Below, one piece after another: positions 8,252 to 17,644 of a DNA stretch of 64,000 nt. Under the pieces are notes generated by a model that made no database searches, was not told the DNA's origin, and worked only from the letters and a program-made list of their open reading frames with translations. Every line of letters begins with the position of its first letter. The first letter of the stretch is position 1. The translations under genes were made by a program, and so were the position numbers. This DNA is from Schlesneria paludicola DSM 18645 (GTDB lineage Bacteria > Planctomycetota > Planctomycetia > Planctomycetales > Planctomycetaceae). The stretch spans positions 124,001 through 188,000 of the forward strand of contig NZ_JH636438.1 of NCBI RefSeq assembly GCF_000255655.1. Reading direction: 5' to 3'.

Positions 8252-11214
8252 GCCGTGATTCCTTCGCATCGGCGCTGCTCGACAGCAGGAGCCACGGCCA
8301 GACGCCCGGGGGGCGGTAACCACAATAGGACATCGTCACCATCGATCTTGACGGGGTAAGTGGCAATCGAACAGGTGTCACCCGTCAGGCACGAGCCGGT
8401 CTTCAGCGAAAATGTTTTCTTGTGGAGCGGACACGCGACCTTCGGTTCGCCTTGACTGTCGCCGAGAATTCCGCGAGACAGGACAAATTCCCGCTTGTGC
8501 GGGCACATGTTGGTTGTCGCATACCATTCACCGCGACTGCGGAAATTGAAGACTGCGATCTGGGCGTATCCGTATCGGATCGTGCTGCCGCCATCTTCGG
8601 GAAAATCGGTCACCTTGCCGACACGGACCCAGGTGTGTTCTTCTTTTGATGGTGAGTATTGACTGCCGTCCGGGAGAGTGAGTTGGGTGAGCGGAATGGA
8701 ATCGCTGTTCCAGTCGGCCGGTCGTGACTGCCCTCGTTCTGAAACAATTTCGATATCCGGTTCGGTCTGCTTCGAATTGACGAACTGCTGGAAGAACCGG
8801 CGTTTTTCGGGGTCATTGACGACCTCTTTCCACTCGCACGCATAGGTGTCGACCACCCGCTGCATCATCTCTTCGAGATCGGCCGCGATTCCCAGTTTGT
8901 CGTGGACGATGACCTTGCGCAGGTGTTCGATTCCTCCATCCAGCTTTCCGAGCCAGACCGAGGTACGCGTGAGTCGATCGGCGGTCGTGACGTAGTACAT
9001 CAGAAAACGGTCGATGTACTTCAAGCAGGTGTCTTCATCGACGTCGCCCACCAGCAGATCGGCATGGCGTGGCTTCGTGCCGCCGTTTCCACACACGTAG
9101 AGGTTATATCCACGCTCGGTTGCGATCAGGCCAAAATCTTTGGATTGAGCCTCGGCACATTCGCGTGTGCAGCCGGAGACGGCCCCCTTTAATTTGTGCG
9201 GTGAGCGAAGGCCCTTGTAGCGGTTTTCGATGCGAATCGCGAAGCCGACCGAATCGCCCACTCCATAGCGACACCAGGTTGTTCCGACGCAACTTTTGAC
9301 CGTTCGCAAGGACTTGCCGTAGGCGTGGCCGCTTTCGAATCCCGCGTCGATCAGGTCGCCCCAGATACTTGGTAGTTCATGGACAGGTGCGCCGAACAGA
9401 TCCACGCGCTGACCACCGGTGATCTTGGTGTACAGGCCATATTTCTTCGCGACGGTTCCCAATGCAATCAGTTTATCTGGCGTGATCTCTCCGCCAGGGA
9501 CTCGCGGGACCACCGAATACAGCCCACCGCGTTGGATATTGGCGAGAAAGCGGTCGTTGGTGTCTTGCAGCGTCGCATGTTTTGGTTCAAGGATTTGCTC
9601 ATTCCACAAACTGGCCAGAATCGACGCGATCGTCGGCTTGCAGATTTCGCATCCGGCGCCCTGGCCATGACTCGACAAGAGCTGCGCGAATGTTCGAATC
9701 CGTTTCACTTTGGCGATCTGAAAAAGATCCTGACGGCTGAATGGAAAATGTTCGCACAGCGAACGATCGACGACGTGCCCTGCGGTCAGCAGTTCCTGAT
9801 TCAAAAGATCCAAGACCAGTGGCACGCAGCCGCCACAACCCGTTCCGGCTTTCGTACACTTTTTCAGCTCGTTCAGGTTCGAAATCCCACCGCGAATGGC
9901 CTGGCAGACAGCCCCTTTCGTAACGTTATTGCACGAGCAGATCTGGCAGTCGTCTGCAAGCTCGGCGGCTGCAGGTGCCGTTGCGGATCCCCCCGTCAAT
10001 AGGTCGGCGGGGCGGCCCGGCAGTGGCTTGCCGCTTCGGCTCAGTGAAAGCAGTCTTGTAAAATCACTGGCGTCTCCGACCAGCATACCGCCGAGCAGAT
10101 GGCGGCCGTCGGAGGTCACTAAAAGCTTCTTGTAAACACCTGCGACCGGGTCTTCGAATGTCAGGGATTTGGCGACATCGGCGTCCGCTTCATATTGACC
10201 GAATGATGCGACGTCGACGCCCATCAGTTTGAGCTTGGTCGAAAGATCCGCACCGTGAAACTCACGCTGGTCGCCGGTGAGATTCGCAGCGAGGACATCG
10301 GCCATTTCGTAACCGGGGGCGACAAGTCCGTAGATCATCCCGCGATGCAGCGCCACTTCTCCGATCGCGTGGATCTGGGGATCGCTGGTCAGCAACCAGT
10401 CATTCACGACAACACCGCCACGGGGACCCAGATCGAGACCACAATCGCGTGCCAGTTCATCGCGGGGACGAATTCCTGCCGACACGACCACCATCTCGAC
10501 GTCCAACTTCTGTCCATCGGCGAATTCCATCCCCGTCACGCGATCATCACCCACGATCTTTCGCGTGCTTTTGTTAAGATGGACGCGGGTTCCTTGTGAT
10601 TCGATTTTGTTGACCAGGATCTGCGACCCACGTTCGTCCAGCTGCCTTGGCATCAAACGCGGTGCGAATTCGATGACGTGCGATTCCAAGCCCATGTCCA
10701 GGACGGCTTTGGCCGCTTCCAGGCCGAGCAATCCGCCGCCGATGACGGCGGCACTTCGGGCGGTCGGCGCCCAGGCGAGCATGCCATCGAGATCTTCGAT
10801 GGTGCGATAAACAAAGCAGCCGGGTAAGTCGACACCCGGTGTCGGCGGCACGAAGGGCGATGAACCCGTCGCGAGGACCAGCAGATCGTAGTGCAGGGTG
10901 CGGCCAAGCCGCGAGTGAACCGTCTGGTTGAATCGGTCGATGCGATCGACACGATCACCAATGTGAAGTTCGATTTGATTCTGGGCGTACCATTCGGGAT
11001 CGGCCAGCATCAGCTGCTGCACATCGCGATGGATGAAGTATTTGCTCAAGCCAACACGATCATACGCGGCGCGTGGTTCTTCGCAGAACGTCACCAGGTG
11101 ATAGCGGCGTTGTTGATCACGTTCGATCATGTTTTCGCAGAAGCGATGGCCGACCATGCCATTGCCGACGACGACGATCGTTTTGCGTTCAATATGCGTT
11201 GACGGGGAAATCAT
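8248..11214 (-). CDS. nirB: NirB-NirD fusion: assimilatory nitrite reductase, large and small subunits
   Basis: This 988-residue siroheme enzyme performs the six-electron reduction of nitrite to ammonium with NAD(P)H. In order: an FAD/NAD(P) Rossmann half (VVVGNGMVGHRFCENM; second nucleotide motif IGGGLLGLEAAKAV), a BFD [2Fe-2S] domain (CQICSCNN, CTKAGTGCGGC), the sulfite/nitrite reductase half with siroheme/[4Fe-4S] ligands in CVGTTWCRYGVG and SGCTRECAEAQ, and a C-terminal Rieske-like NirD domain (CPHKREF, CPLHKKTF). In enteric bacteria NirD is a separate ~108-residue protein. The start has AAAGG about twelve bases upstream. It is the first gene of the operon and faces the sensor kinase across a 624-base gap. 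Confidence 0.95.
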   Translation of the reverse strand: MISPSTHIERKTIVVVGNGMVGHRFCENMIERDQQRRYHLVTFCEEPRAAYDRVGLSKYFIHRDVQQLMLADPEWYAQNQIELHIGDRVDRIDRFNQTVHSRLGRTLHYDLLVLATGSSPFVPPTPGVDLPGCFVYRTIEDLDGMLAWAPTARSAAVIGGGLLGLEAAKAVLDMGLESHVIEFAPRLMPRQLDERGSQILVNKIESQGTRVHLNKSTRKIVGDDRVTGMEFADGQKLDVEMVVVSAGIRPRDELARDCGLDLGPRGGVVVNDWLLTSDPQIHAIGEVALHRGMIYGLVAPGYEMADVLAANLTGDQREFHGADLSTKLKLMGVDVASFGQYEADADVAKSLTFEDPVAGVYKKLLVTSDGRHLLGGMLVGDASDFTRLLSLSRSGKPLPGRPADLLTGGSATAPAAAELADDCQICSCNNVTKGAVCQAIRGGISNLNELKKCTKAGTGCGGCVPLVLDLLNQELLTAGHVVDRSLCEHFPFSRQDLFQIAKVKRIRTFAQLLSSHGQGAGCEICKPTIASILASLWNEQILEPKHATLQDTNDRFLANIQRGGLYSVVPRVPGGEITPDKLIALGTVAKKYGLYTKITGGQRVDLFGAPVHELPSIWGDLIDAGFESGHAYGKSLRTVKSCVGTTWCRYGVGDSVGFAIRIENRYKGLRSPHKLKGAVSGCTRECAEAQSKDFGLIATERGYNLYVCGNGGTKPRHADLLVGDVDEDTCLKYIDRFLMYYVTTADRLTRTSVWLGKLDGGIEHLRKVIVHDKLGIAADLEEMMQRVVDTYACEWKEVVNDPEKRRFFQQFVNSKQTEPDIEIVSERGQSRPADWNSDSIPLTQLTLPDGSQYSPSKEEHTWVRVGKVTDFPEDGGSTIRYGYAQIAVFNFRSRGEWYATTNMCPHKREFVLSRGILGDSQGEPKVACPLHKKTFSLKTGSCLTGDTCSIATYPVKIDGDDVLLWLPPPGRLAVAPAVEQRRCEGITA

Positions 11215-11838
11215 GCTTAAGCTGCCTTTGCCAACCCGCAAGGTGGGGGCGGAACAATTCTGCAGTCGCCCGACTCGTTGACGCAGATCGGGCATGGCAA
11301 TCAATGCGCCTGACGATGCGGCGTGGGGACGATTGCAGGCACCCGTTTCGGGGACCCGAAAGGCAGTCTGTGGAACATCACAGAACGGCTTCTGTATTTC
11401 AGGCGGCGGCTCTTGGCTCCCCTAATCGTGGTGGTTGAGATTCGTTTGGGAGATTGTGGAATCTCAGGATATCACATGATTTCTTGAGGAAATCGAGAAG
11501 TCGCCGCGATCGCTTGTTTCGCACATCCGGCATCAAATTCGAAGCTGACAGGCGAATCAGGTGATGTCGACCGCACTCGATTGGAGAAACGAAGGTGCGC
11601 AGGAAATCAGCAGGTCTGTGCCAGAGAATCTGGCAGCGGAAGAGGCGTTACCAAGCGGAAACTTGGTAACGAGAGGAAAGCGAGAGGAAGCCAGAAACGA
11701 GAGAATACACTCGTGATACCGTGGTACACTGATCCGAGGATTTCGTTGTTGTGGGAACGCACTTTGCGGGATTCGTCTGTCGTCACACTTTATGAGGTGT
11801 GACTTGCGTGGTCGGCTCAACCATGTCTAACGTCTGAA
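11215..11838. other. divergent intergenic region between nirBD and the sensor kinase
   Basis: This 624-base gap must hold the promoters for the nitrate operon (leftward) and the two-component pair (rightward). I see a short inverted repeat GAGATTgtggAATCTC at 11450-11465, with another GAGATT half at 11437-11442, and one copy of the REP-like palindrome at 11646-11671. No convincing sigma-70 -35/-10 pair stood out, and I see no coding frame I can support. Confidence 0.4.
11646..11671 (+). repeat. REP-like palindrome, copy 1
   Basis: The perfect stem CGTTACCAAG / CTTGGTAACG encloses a six-base loop and is followed by GAGAGGA, as in the copies at 22619 and 43506. It lies about 170 bases upstream of the sensor kinase start. 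Confidence 0.75.
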
Positions 11839-13671
11839 ATGGAAATGGATCAGTCCCCTAACGCGGCAGAAAATCCCACTCGGCGACTCGACAAGCGATC
11901 CTGGATCTCGCTGTTACTGGTCGCCGCGCTGATCGTCCTGCATCAATTTTTGATTCAACCTGCGCTCATGGGGCTGACGACCGATGCGCCCGTCATCAAC
12001 TCCGCTGGTCGTCAGCGAATGCTGTCGCAGAAACTCGTCAAGTCGGCATTGGCGATGGTCTCTGCGGCTGACCCCTTCACGCGTGAACGTGCGCGAGCTG
12101 AACTGTCTACGACACTGAGTTTGTGGCGTGAGTCGCATGCACAGCTTCAATCGCGACCGCCGACTCTGATTCTCGGCCGTCATGAGAGTGACCTGATCCG
12201 GCAACGATTCTTAAACATCGAACCACATTTTCAGGCGATGATCACGGCCGCAGATGCCTTGTTGATCGATGACATCGATCCGAGCTCGCAGAATGCCCTC
12301 ACAACCATGATGCGTCATGAATCCGATTTCCTGACCGGGATGCATGAGATCGTTGAACTCTATGAGAAAGAGGCGCGTCAGCATGTCTACCAGTTGCAGC
12401 TCTGGGGGCTGATGATCATGGCGGTCATTCTTGGCGTGCAATTGTTTATGCAGATGCGTGTGATCCGGCCACAATTGAGCGTGGTCGGCGACGAATGGAA
12501 AAAAATTGACGACCGATATCGAATGCTGGTTGAGTCAATGACCGATGGGCTGGTCGTGTTTGATTCGTCGGGACGAATCGAATTTGCGAATCGGCAGTTC
12601 GAAAACTTACTGGGACGTGAGACAGGTGCGCTGTGGGGACGGGACTCAGCGGATGTGGTGGACGCCAATGATCAACTGCCGTTCGAACGGCTTTTCACGG
12701 GTGATGGCGCGCCGAATGGGCCAACCGATTTGCGATGGCGTACGGCCAATGGTCAAATCGTCGAGACGATCATTTCACCGCGGCGGTTGACGAACAAGCA
12801 CGGACGGCTCGAACGACTTTTGCTCGTTGTGACCGACATGACGGCCCGCGGAGCCATTGATCAGCGGAACCAGCAACTGAAATCAGAACTGGCGCACGCG
12901 GACCGTTTGCGTTCGATGGGAACGATGGCGGCGATGATCGCCCATGAGATCAATCAATCTCTGTGTGCAATCGCCAACTATGCCGAAGGATGTCTGGGGC
13001 TGCTAAGGTTGCCCACAACGGGCGTTCAGGAATTGAAGAACCCGCTGCAGAAGATTGTGCAGGCTTCGCAACGGGGAGCCGAGGTCATTCGCAGAACGCG
13101 CGACTATTCTCGTCGGACACCCGATCGCGTTTCGGTCGTGTCGGTCGAACATCTCCTCTGCGAAGTCGAAGAATTATGCCGTAGCGAGGCACGTCGACGG
13201 TCGGTTGTGATTGAACTGTGCGTGGCGAGTGACCTGCCGAGGATTGTGGTGGATGCGATTCAGATTCAGCAAGTCCTGACGAATTTGATTCAAAATGCAT
13301 TTGATGCCTTTGAGCGGGCCAACTCGCCTGACCGTCGGATTGTTCTTTCGGCACGGCGTATTCGGGAGAGCGAGCTGGAATTCGCGGTGGCGGATACAGG
13401 GCCGGGGCTGCCCGATGGGGATTCGGAATCCTGGTTTCAGCCATTCGTGACGACGAACGACGATGGGACGGGATTGGGGTTGGCCATCTCGAAAGGAATT
13501 GTGGAATCGCATCACGGGCGTATCTGGGCCGAGACGCCTTCGGATACGGCCGGACCGAATGCACTGGGCACGGCGTTTCGATTTGTTCTGCCTTTGGAGG
13601 ATTTTCCTGGAGGCCTTTCGCCTCGAACGACCGAGGAAGATCATGCTGCAGAGGCCGCTCATGTCCGATAA
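11839..13671 (+). CDS. membrane sensor histidine kinase with PilJ/NarX-like sensing domain
   Basis: Domains of the 610 residues in order: a membrane helix (about 20-40), a periplasmic four-helix domain carrying INSAGRQRMLSQKLVKSAL, a second membrane helix (about 186-205), a PAS domain (about 225-330), a DctB/FixL-type dimerisation domain with phospho-acceptor His near 369 (IAHEINQSL), and a HATPase with NLIQNAFDAF, DTGPGLPDG and GTGLGLAISKG. The sensing motif belongs to the PilJ/NarX 'P-box' class, which in NarX and NasR-type proteins binds nitrate. The gene is divergent from the nitrate operon and overlaps the response regulator by 11 bases. Nitrate as ligand is inferred from motif plus position. 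Confidence 0.9.
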   Translation: MEMDQSPNAAENPTRRLDKRSWISLLLVAALIVLHQFLIQPALMGLTTDAPVINSAGRQRMLSQKLVKSALAMVSAADPFTRERARAELSTTLSLWRESHAQLQSRPPTLILGRHESDLIRQRFLNIEPHFQAMITAADALLIDDIDPSSQNALTTMMRHESDFLTGMHEIVELYEKEARQHVYQLQLWGLMIMAVILGVQLFMQMRVIRPQLSVVGDEWKKIDDRYRMLVESMTDGLVVFDSSGRIEFANRQFENLLGRETGALWGRDSADVVDANDQLPFERLFTGDGAPNGPTDLRWRTANGQIVETIISPRRLTNKHGRLERLLLVVTDMTARGAIDQRNQQLKSELAHADRLRSMGTMAAMIAHEINQSLCAIANYAEGCLGLLRLPTTGVQELKNPLQKIVQASQRGAEVIRRTRDYSRRTPDRVSVVSVEHLLCEVEELCRSEARRRSVVIELCVASDLPRIVVDAIQIQQVLTNLIQNAFDAFERANSPDRRIVLSARRIRESELEFAVADTGPGLPDGDSESWFQPFVTTNDDGTGLGLAISKGIVESHHGRIWAETPSDTAGPNALGTAFRFVLPLEDFPGGLSPRTTEEDHAAEAAHVR

Positions 13672-14332
13672 ACCATTGGCAACGGCATTTATTGTCGACG
13701 ACGACCTGGATATGCGTGGATCGCTGGAATTTCTGATTCAGTCCGCGGGTATTCCGACCTGCTCATTTCCGTCGGCAATCGAGTTTCTGACGGGGTTCGA
13801 TGCGAGCCGACCCGGTTGTTTGGTTTGTGATGTTCGCATGCCCGAAATGACGGGGCTCGAATTGCTCGAACGGCTGAGTGCGATGCGCAGCCCCCTACCC
13901 GTGATCCTGATGACGGCCCATGCAGATGTGCCAATGGCGGTTCGTGCGTTAAAATTGGGGGCCGCGGAATTTGTCGAAAAGCCGTTCAATCCGCAATTGC
14001 TGCTCGAACGCGTCCAGTATGCTCTGATGGAAGACAATGGGCGGCGTGTCTCACAAGAGATCTGGCATGAGTTCGCACAGCGGATGCAGGACCTGTCTGA
14101 TAAAGAACGCTCGACCCTAATGTTGATCATCACCGGGGCACCTAATAAGGCGATTGCCGGGCGATTGGAACTGAGCGAACGCGCTATTGAAGAGCGGCGC
14201 GCGTCGATCATGAAGAAATTGAACGTCAATTCGCTGGCCGAACTTGTGCGTCAGGTGACAACGTTCGAGTTGCTGTTTCCGCATCCGCATCCGCGTCTGT
14301 TGCGGACGTCATTCGACGAATCGCAGGAATGA
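13661..14332 (+). CDS. FixJ-family response regulator (receiver plus LuxR-type HTH)
   Basis: The receiver domain (about residues 5-125) has the acidic pair IVDDD, the phospho-acceptor in CLVCDVRMPEMTG, the switch residue in LMTAHADVP and the conserved lysine in FVEKPF. The C-terminal helix-turn-helix reads LSERAIEERRASIMKKL. It is the cognate partner of the overlapping sensor kinase. The ATG is preferred because AGAGG lies 7-11 bases upstream; an ATG six codons earlier is possible. It would bind DNA when phosphorylated; the most obvious target is the divergent nitrate operon, which is inference. Confidence 0.9.
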   Translation: MSDKPLATAFIVDDDLDMRGSLEFLIQSAGIPTCSFPSAIEFLTGFDASRPGCLVCDVRMPEMTGLELLERLSAMRSPLPVILMTAHADVPMAVRALKLGAAEFVEKPFNPQLLLERVQYALMEDNGRRVSQEIWHEFAQRMQDLSDKERSTLMLIITGAPNKAIAGRLELSERAIEERRASIMKKLNVNSLAELVRQVTTFELLFPHPHPRLLRTSFDESQE

Positions 14333-14499
14333 TGATGCCTTGCGGTGAATAAGAAGACAATTTCCCGCGCCTCGTCGATCGTGACAGACGACGACGGCCT
14401 CTCGAATGCGTAGAATGGGCTTCGGCGTCGCCGTCAAATCACGGAGAATCGCCTGCCGACGATCTTAATACGAATCTCAATTCAGGGGCCATTCTCGCT

Positions 14500-17448
14500 G
14501 TGGGCGCTCGTCAATCGCGACTGATCGAAGATTTGGCGGGAATCTTTCGTGGAGAGATCCACTGCGATCCGTTGTCGCAAGCGCTGTATGCGTCGGATGG
14601 CAGCCTGCACCAGATTACGCCGTTTGGCGTGGCGTGCCCACGTGATCGAGACGACGTGTTAACCCTGATGCGGTACGCCGCGGAAGAGGGTCTTGCCGTT
14701 GTTCCGCGAGGTGCGGGAACCAGCGTCGGGGGGGAAGCCCTTGGTACGGGAATCGTTGTTGATTTCTCGCGACATATGCATCGGATTGAGGAGATCGGAT
14801 CACAAACCGTTCGGGTGCAGCCTGGCGTGGTTCACAGTCGATTGAATCGCGTCTTGAAAGAATCGGGGCGTTACTTTCCGCCTGATCCGTCCAATACTGC
14901 AACGACGACGATCGGCAGTATGTTGGCGCTCGATTCGGCGGGGTCGCACTCGATACGTGTTGGCTCGACACGCGATCATGTCGTCAGTCTCGAAGTGGTG
15001 ATGGCGAATGGACGCGTCTTCGAAGCGGCGAACGAATCATTGGAGAGTCTGGCGACGGGCGCAGCCGACGCGCCGATCGAAGAAACGATTGCGCTCAAAC
15101 GCATGCTGGCCAGTCGTCTGGCAACACTATTGTCCGTGAATGCGGCGCTCATCGACGAGAAACAGCCCGCGCGGCAATTTCGCAATCGTGCGGGGTATAT
15201 GCTTCGCGGAGTGCTTGCCAATTCGACGGTTTCGTTTCCGCGACTGCTCATCGGTTCGGAAGGAACTTTGGGGCTGTTTACGGGCGCAACGCTGCGTACG
15301 GCGGCATTACCCGCACATCGCTGTGCGCTGCTCATCATTTTTGAATCGATCGAATCGGCCGTACAGGCGGTCCAGACCATTGCGCGGCTTCGTCCCAGTG
15401 CGTGTGATCTATTGGATCGCCGGCTGTTGACACTGGCGCGAGATCTTGATCCTCGCTTTGCGTCGTTGATCCCCGTGGCGGCCGAAGCGGCACTGATCGT
15501 CGAACAGACGGGATTCAGTCAGTCCGAAATCACGCTGCAGGTGCATGACTTGATGCTGCGGATGAAAGACTTGCCGGACGCGGGGCGGTCACTATTCGAG
15601 GCAACGACGTACGATGAAATCGAGTTCTTGTGGTCGCTGCCCTATCGAGTTGTGCCGCTGCTGAACCGCGCACGAGGCGAAACGTCACCACTGCCAATCG
15701 TTGAAGACATCGCAGTTCCGCCCGAGGCCCTGCCCGAATTTGTGGGGAAGGCGCGGCGGGTTCTGCAACGGCATGAAGTGACGGCGTCTATGTATGCGCA
15801 CGCGGCCGCGGGACAGCTTCACATCCGACCATTCCTGCCAATGCCGCTGGACGCCCGGCGGATGGAGGATCTGGCGCGAGACCTGTACTTCGCCGCACTG
15901 TCAGTGGGCGGTTCGATCAGCGGCGAGCATGGTTTGGGGCTCTCGAGAACCGCCTTCCTGCGTTCGCAGTATGGCGAGCTTTACCGGGTGTTTCAGCAGG
16001 TGAAAACGATCTTCGATCCACACAATCTGCTGAATCCAGGCAAGGTCCTGACCGACGATCCGCATCTGACGATCAACCATTTGCGACCGCAATCCCTTGA
16101 TCCTTCGCCGCTGGTGGAACTGCAGTTGAGCTGGACTTCTGCCGAGTTCGATGCGGCGGCGGCGGCCTGTCACGGATGTGGTTCGTGTCGCACTCAGGAA
16201 CCGAACGAACGAATGTGTCCGTTCTTTCATCTTGAACCGTCGGAGCAGCGTTCGCCGCGTGCGAAGGCGAACGCGATTCGAGCGATCATGGATGGGCGGT
16301 TGCCTGCCCATGATCTGGCGTCGAGCGCGATGCAGACGTTGTCGCGGCTTTGCTTCAACTGCAAACAATGCGAACTGGAATGCCCCAGCAATGTCGACAT
16401 CCCGCATTTGATGCTCGAAGCCAAAGCGCAGCACGTGGCGGCAAACGGTCCGAGAACCTCAGAATGGTTCGTGTCGCGGGTGCATGCGTGGGGCGATTTC
16501 CTGTGTCGCTTTTCCTGGCTGGTGAATCCGTTGTTGAATGTCGACAGCGTACGCTGGATTTTGGAACGGCTGTTCGGCCTGGCGCGTCGGCGCAAGTTGC
16601 CTCCCTTTGCGCGGCGTACCTTTCTGAACAGTGCGCCGCGAGACTGGCTCGCACCGCCTGTGTCGTTGAAAGACCCTGCACCGGTTATCTACTTCGTCGA
16701 CCATTTTGCGAACTGTCATGACCCCGAACTGGGGTTCGCGCTGGGGAGAATTGTCGAGCATCATGGCCGGCCCTTTCATGTGCCACCGGGGCAGACGCGT
16801 TCCGGGATGGCGCTGATTTCGATCGGCGATCTCGAGGCGGCCCGGCCACTTGCCGAGAAGAATATCCGTGTGCTGGCAGAGTTCGCGCGCGAAGGATGCC
16901 CGATCGTGTGTACCGAACCGGCGACGGTGATCTGTTTGAAGCGAGAATATCCCCTGCTGTTGGATCACCCTGATGTGCAACTGGTGGCCGATCATGTCGT
17001 CGATGCCGGCGACTTTTTGGCGCGCTGGCACCAGAGCCGCGAGTTGCGAACCGACTTTTCGCCACTGACGTTTCATGCTACGTATCACACGCCGTGTCAT
17101 CGCCGCGTGCTTGGGGCCGAGACCGCGTTGATCAACTTGTGCAGGTTGATTCCGCAGTTTCGGGCGTCGTCGGTCGAGCACGGCTGTTCGGGGATGGCGG
17201 GAACATACGGACTGACCAGCGAACACTTTGATGAATCGATCAAAATCGGCGCCAAGTTGATCGAGCAAATGCGTTCCAGTGAGATCGACTTCGGATTGAC
17301 GGAATGCAGTAGTTGCAAGCTGCAGATGGAGCAGCAGTCGCCGACTCCGACGCTACATCCCCTGAAGGTTCTGGCGCTGGCTTATGGGCTTATGCCAGAC
17401 GTGCGTCGACGGTTCAAGCCGAATTTGAAAAAGCGGCTGACGTCGTAG
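14500..17448 (+). CDS. FAD-linked oxidase with Fe-S and CCG domains (D-2-hydroxyacid/D-lactate dehydrogenase type)
   Basis: A 982-residue YdiJ-like fusion. The N-terminal FAD_binding_4 domain has the pyrophosphate loop VVPRGAGTSVGG, followed by FAD-oxidase_C (GGSISGEHGLGLSRT). Two ferredoxin motifs follow near residues 550-640: CHGCGSC...CP and CFNCKQCELECP. The C-terminal cysteine-rich CCG domains contain YHTPCHRRVLG, EHGCSGMAG and ECSSCK. Such proteins oxidise D-lactate or D-2-hydroxyglutarate-like acids and pass electrons to the respiratory chain; the exact substrate cannot be read here. The start is GTG, with AGGGG about 13 bases upstream. It stands alone, followed by an MFS transporter 196 bases later. 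Confidence 0.88.
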   Translation: MGARQSRLIEDLAGIFRGEIHCDPLSQALYASDGSLHQITPFGVACPRDRDDVLTLMRYAAEEGLAVVPRGAGTSVGGEALGTGIVVDFSRHMHRIEEIGSQTVRVQPGVVHSRLNRVLKESGRYFPPDPSNTATTTIGSMLALDSAGSHSIRVGSTRDHVVSLEVVMANGRVFEAANESLESLATGAADAPIEETIALKRMLASRLATLLSVNAALIDEKQPARQFRNRAGYMLRGVLANSTVSFPRLLIGSEGTLGLFTGATLRTAALPAHRCALLIIFESIESAVQAVQTIARLRPSACDLLDRRLLTLARDLDPRFASLIPVAAEAALIVEQTGFSQSEITLQVHDLMLRMKDLPDAGRSLFEATTYDEIEFLWSLPYRVVPLLNRARGETSPLPIVEDIAVPPEALPEFVGKARRVLQRHEVTASMYAHAAAGQLHIRPFLPMPLDARRMEDLARDLYFAALSVGGSISGEHGLGLSRTAFLRSQYGELYRVFQQVKTIFDPHNLLNPGKVLTDDPHLTINHLRPQSLDPSPLVELQLSWTSAEFDAAAAACHGCGSCRTQEPNERMCPFFHLEPSEQRSPRAKANAIRAIMDGRLPAHDLASSAMQTLSRLCFNCKQCELECPSNVDIPHLMLEAKAQHVAANGPRTSEWFVSRVHAWGDFLCRFSWLVNPLLNVDSVRWILERLFGLARRRKLPPFARRTFLNSAPRDWLAPPVSLKDPAPVIYFVDHFANCHDPELGFALGRIVEHHGRPFHVPPGQTRSGMALISIGDLEAARPLAEKNIRVLAEFAREGCPIVCTEPATVICLKREYPLLLDHPDVQLVADHVVDAGDFLARWHQSRELRTDFSPLTFHATYHTPCHRRVLGAETALINLCRLIPQFRASSVEHGCSGMAGTYGLTSEHFDESIKIGAKLIEQMRSSEIDFGLTECSSCKLQMEQQSPTPTLHPLKVLALAYGLMPDVRRRFKPNLKKRLTS

Positions 17449-17644
17449 ACGAAACGTGTGCCATCCTTCAAGAATCGATTGTCCAAGGCGGCCCTTCTCC
17501 GCTGCGTGTGTAGTCTGAATTACGAATGGCCACCCCGACGACGCTCCCTATAGTTGTTCGTCAAGGGCTCGCGGCGTAAACTCTTAACGCCTCGTGTGCC
17601 CGCCGTGTGCGTCCCGCCGATCGACAACTTCTGAGGATTCCCGC

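Noticed and set aside
16459-17268. 269-codon minus frame inside the FAD/Fe-S oxidase
   Set aside because: It lies entirely antisense to a gene with intact domain motifs throughout.
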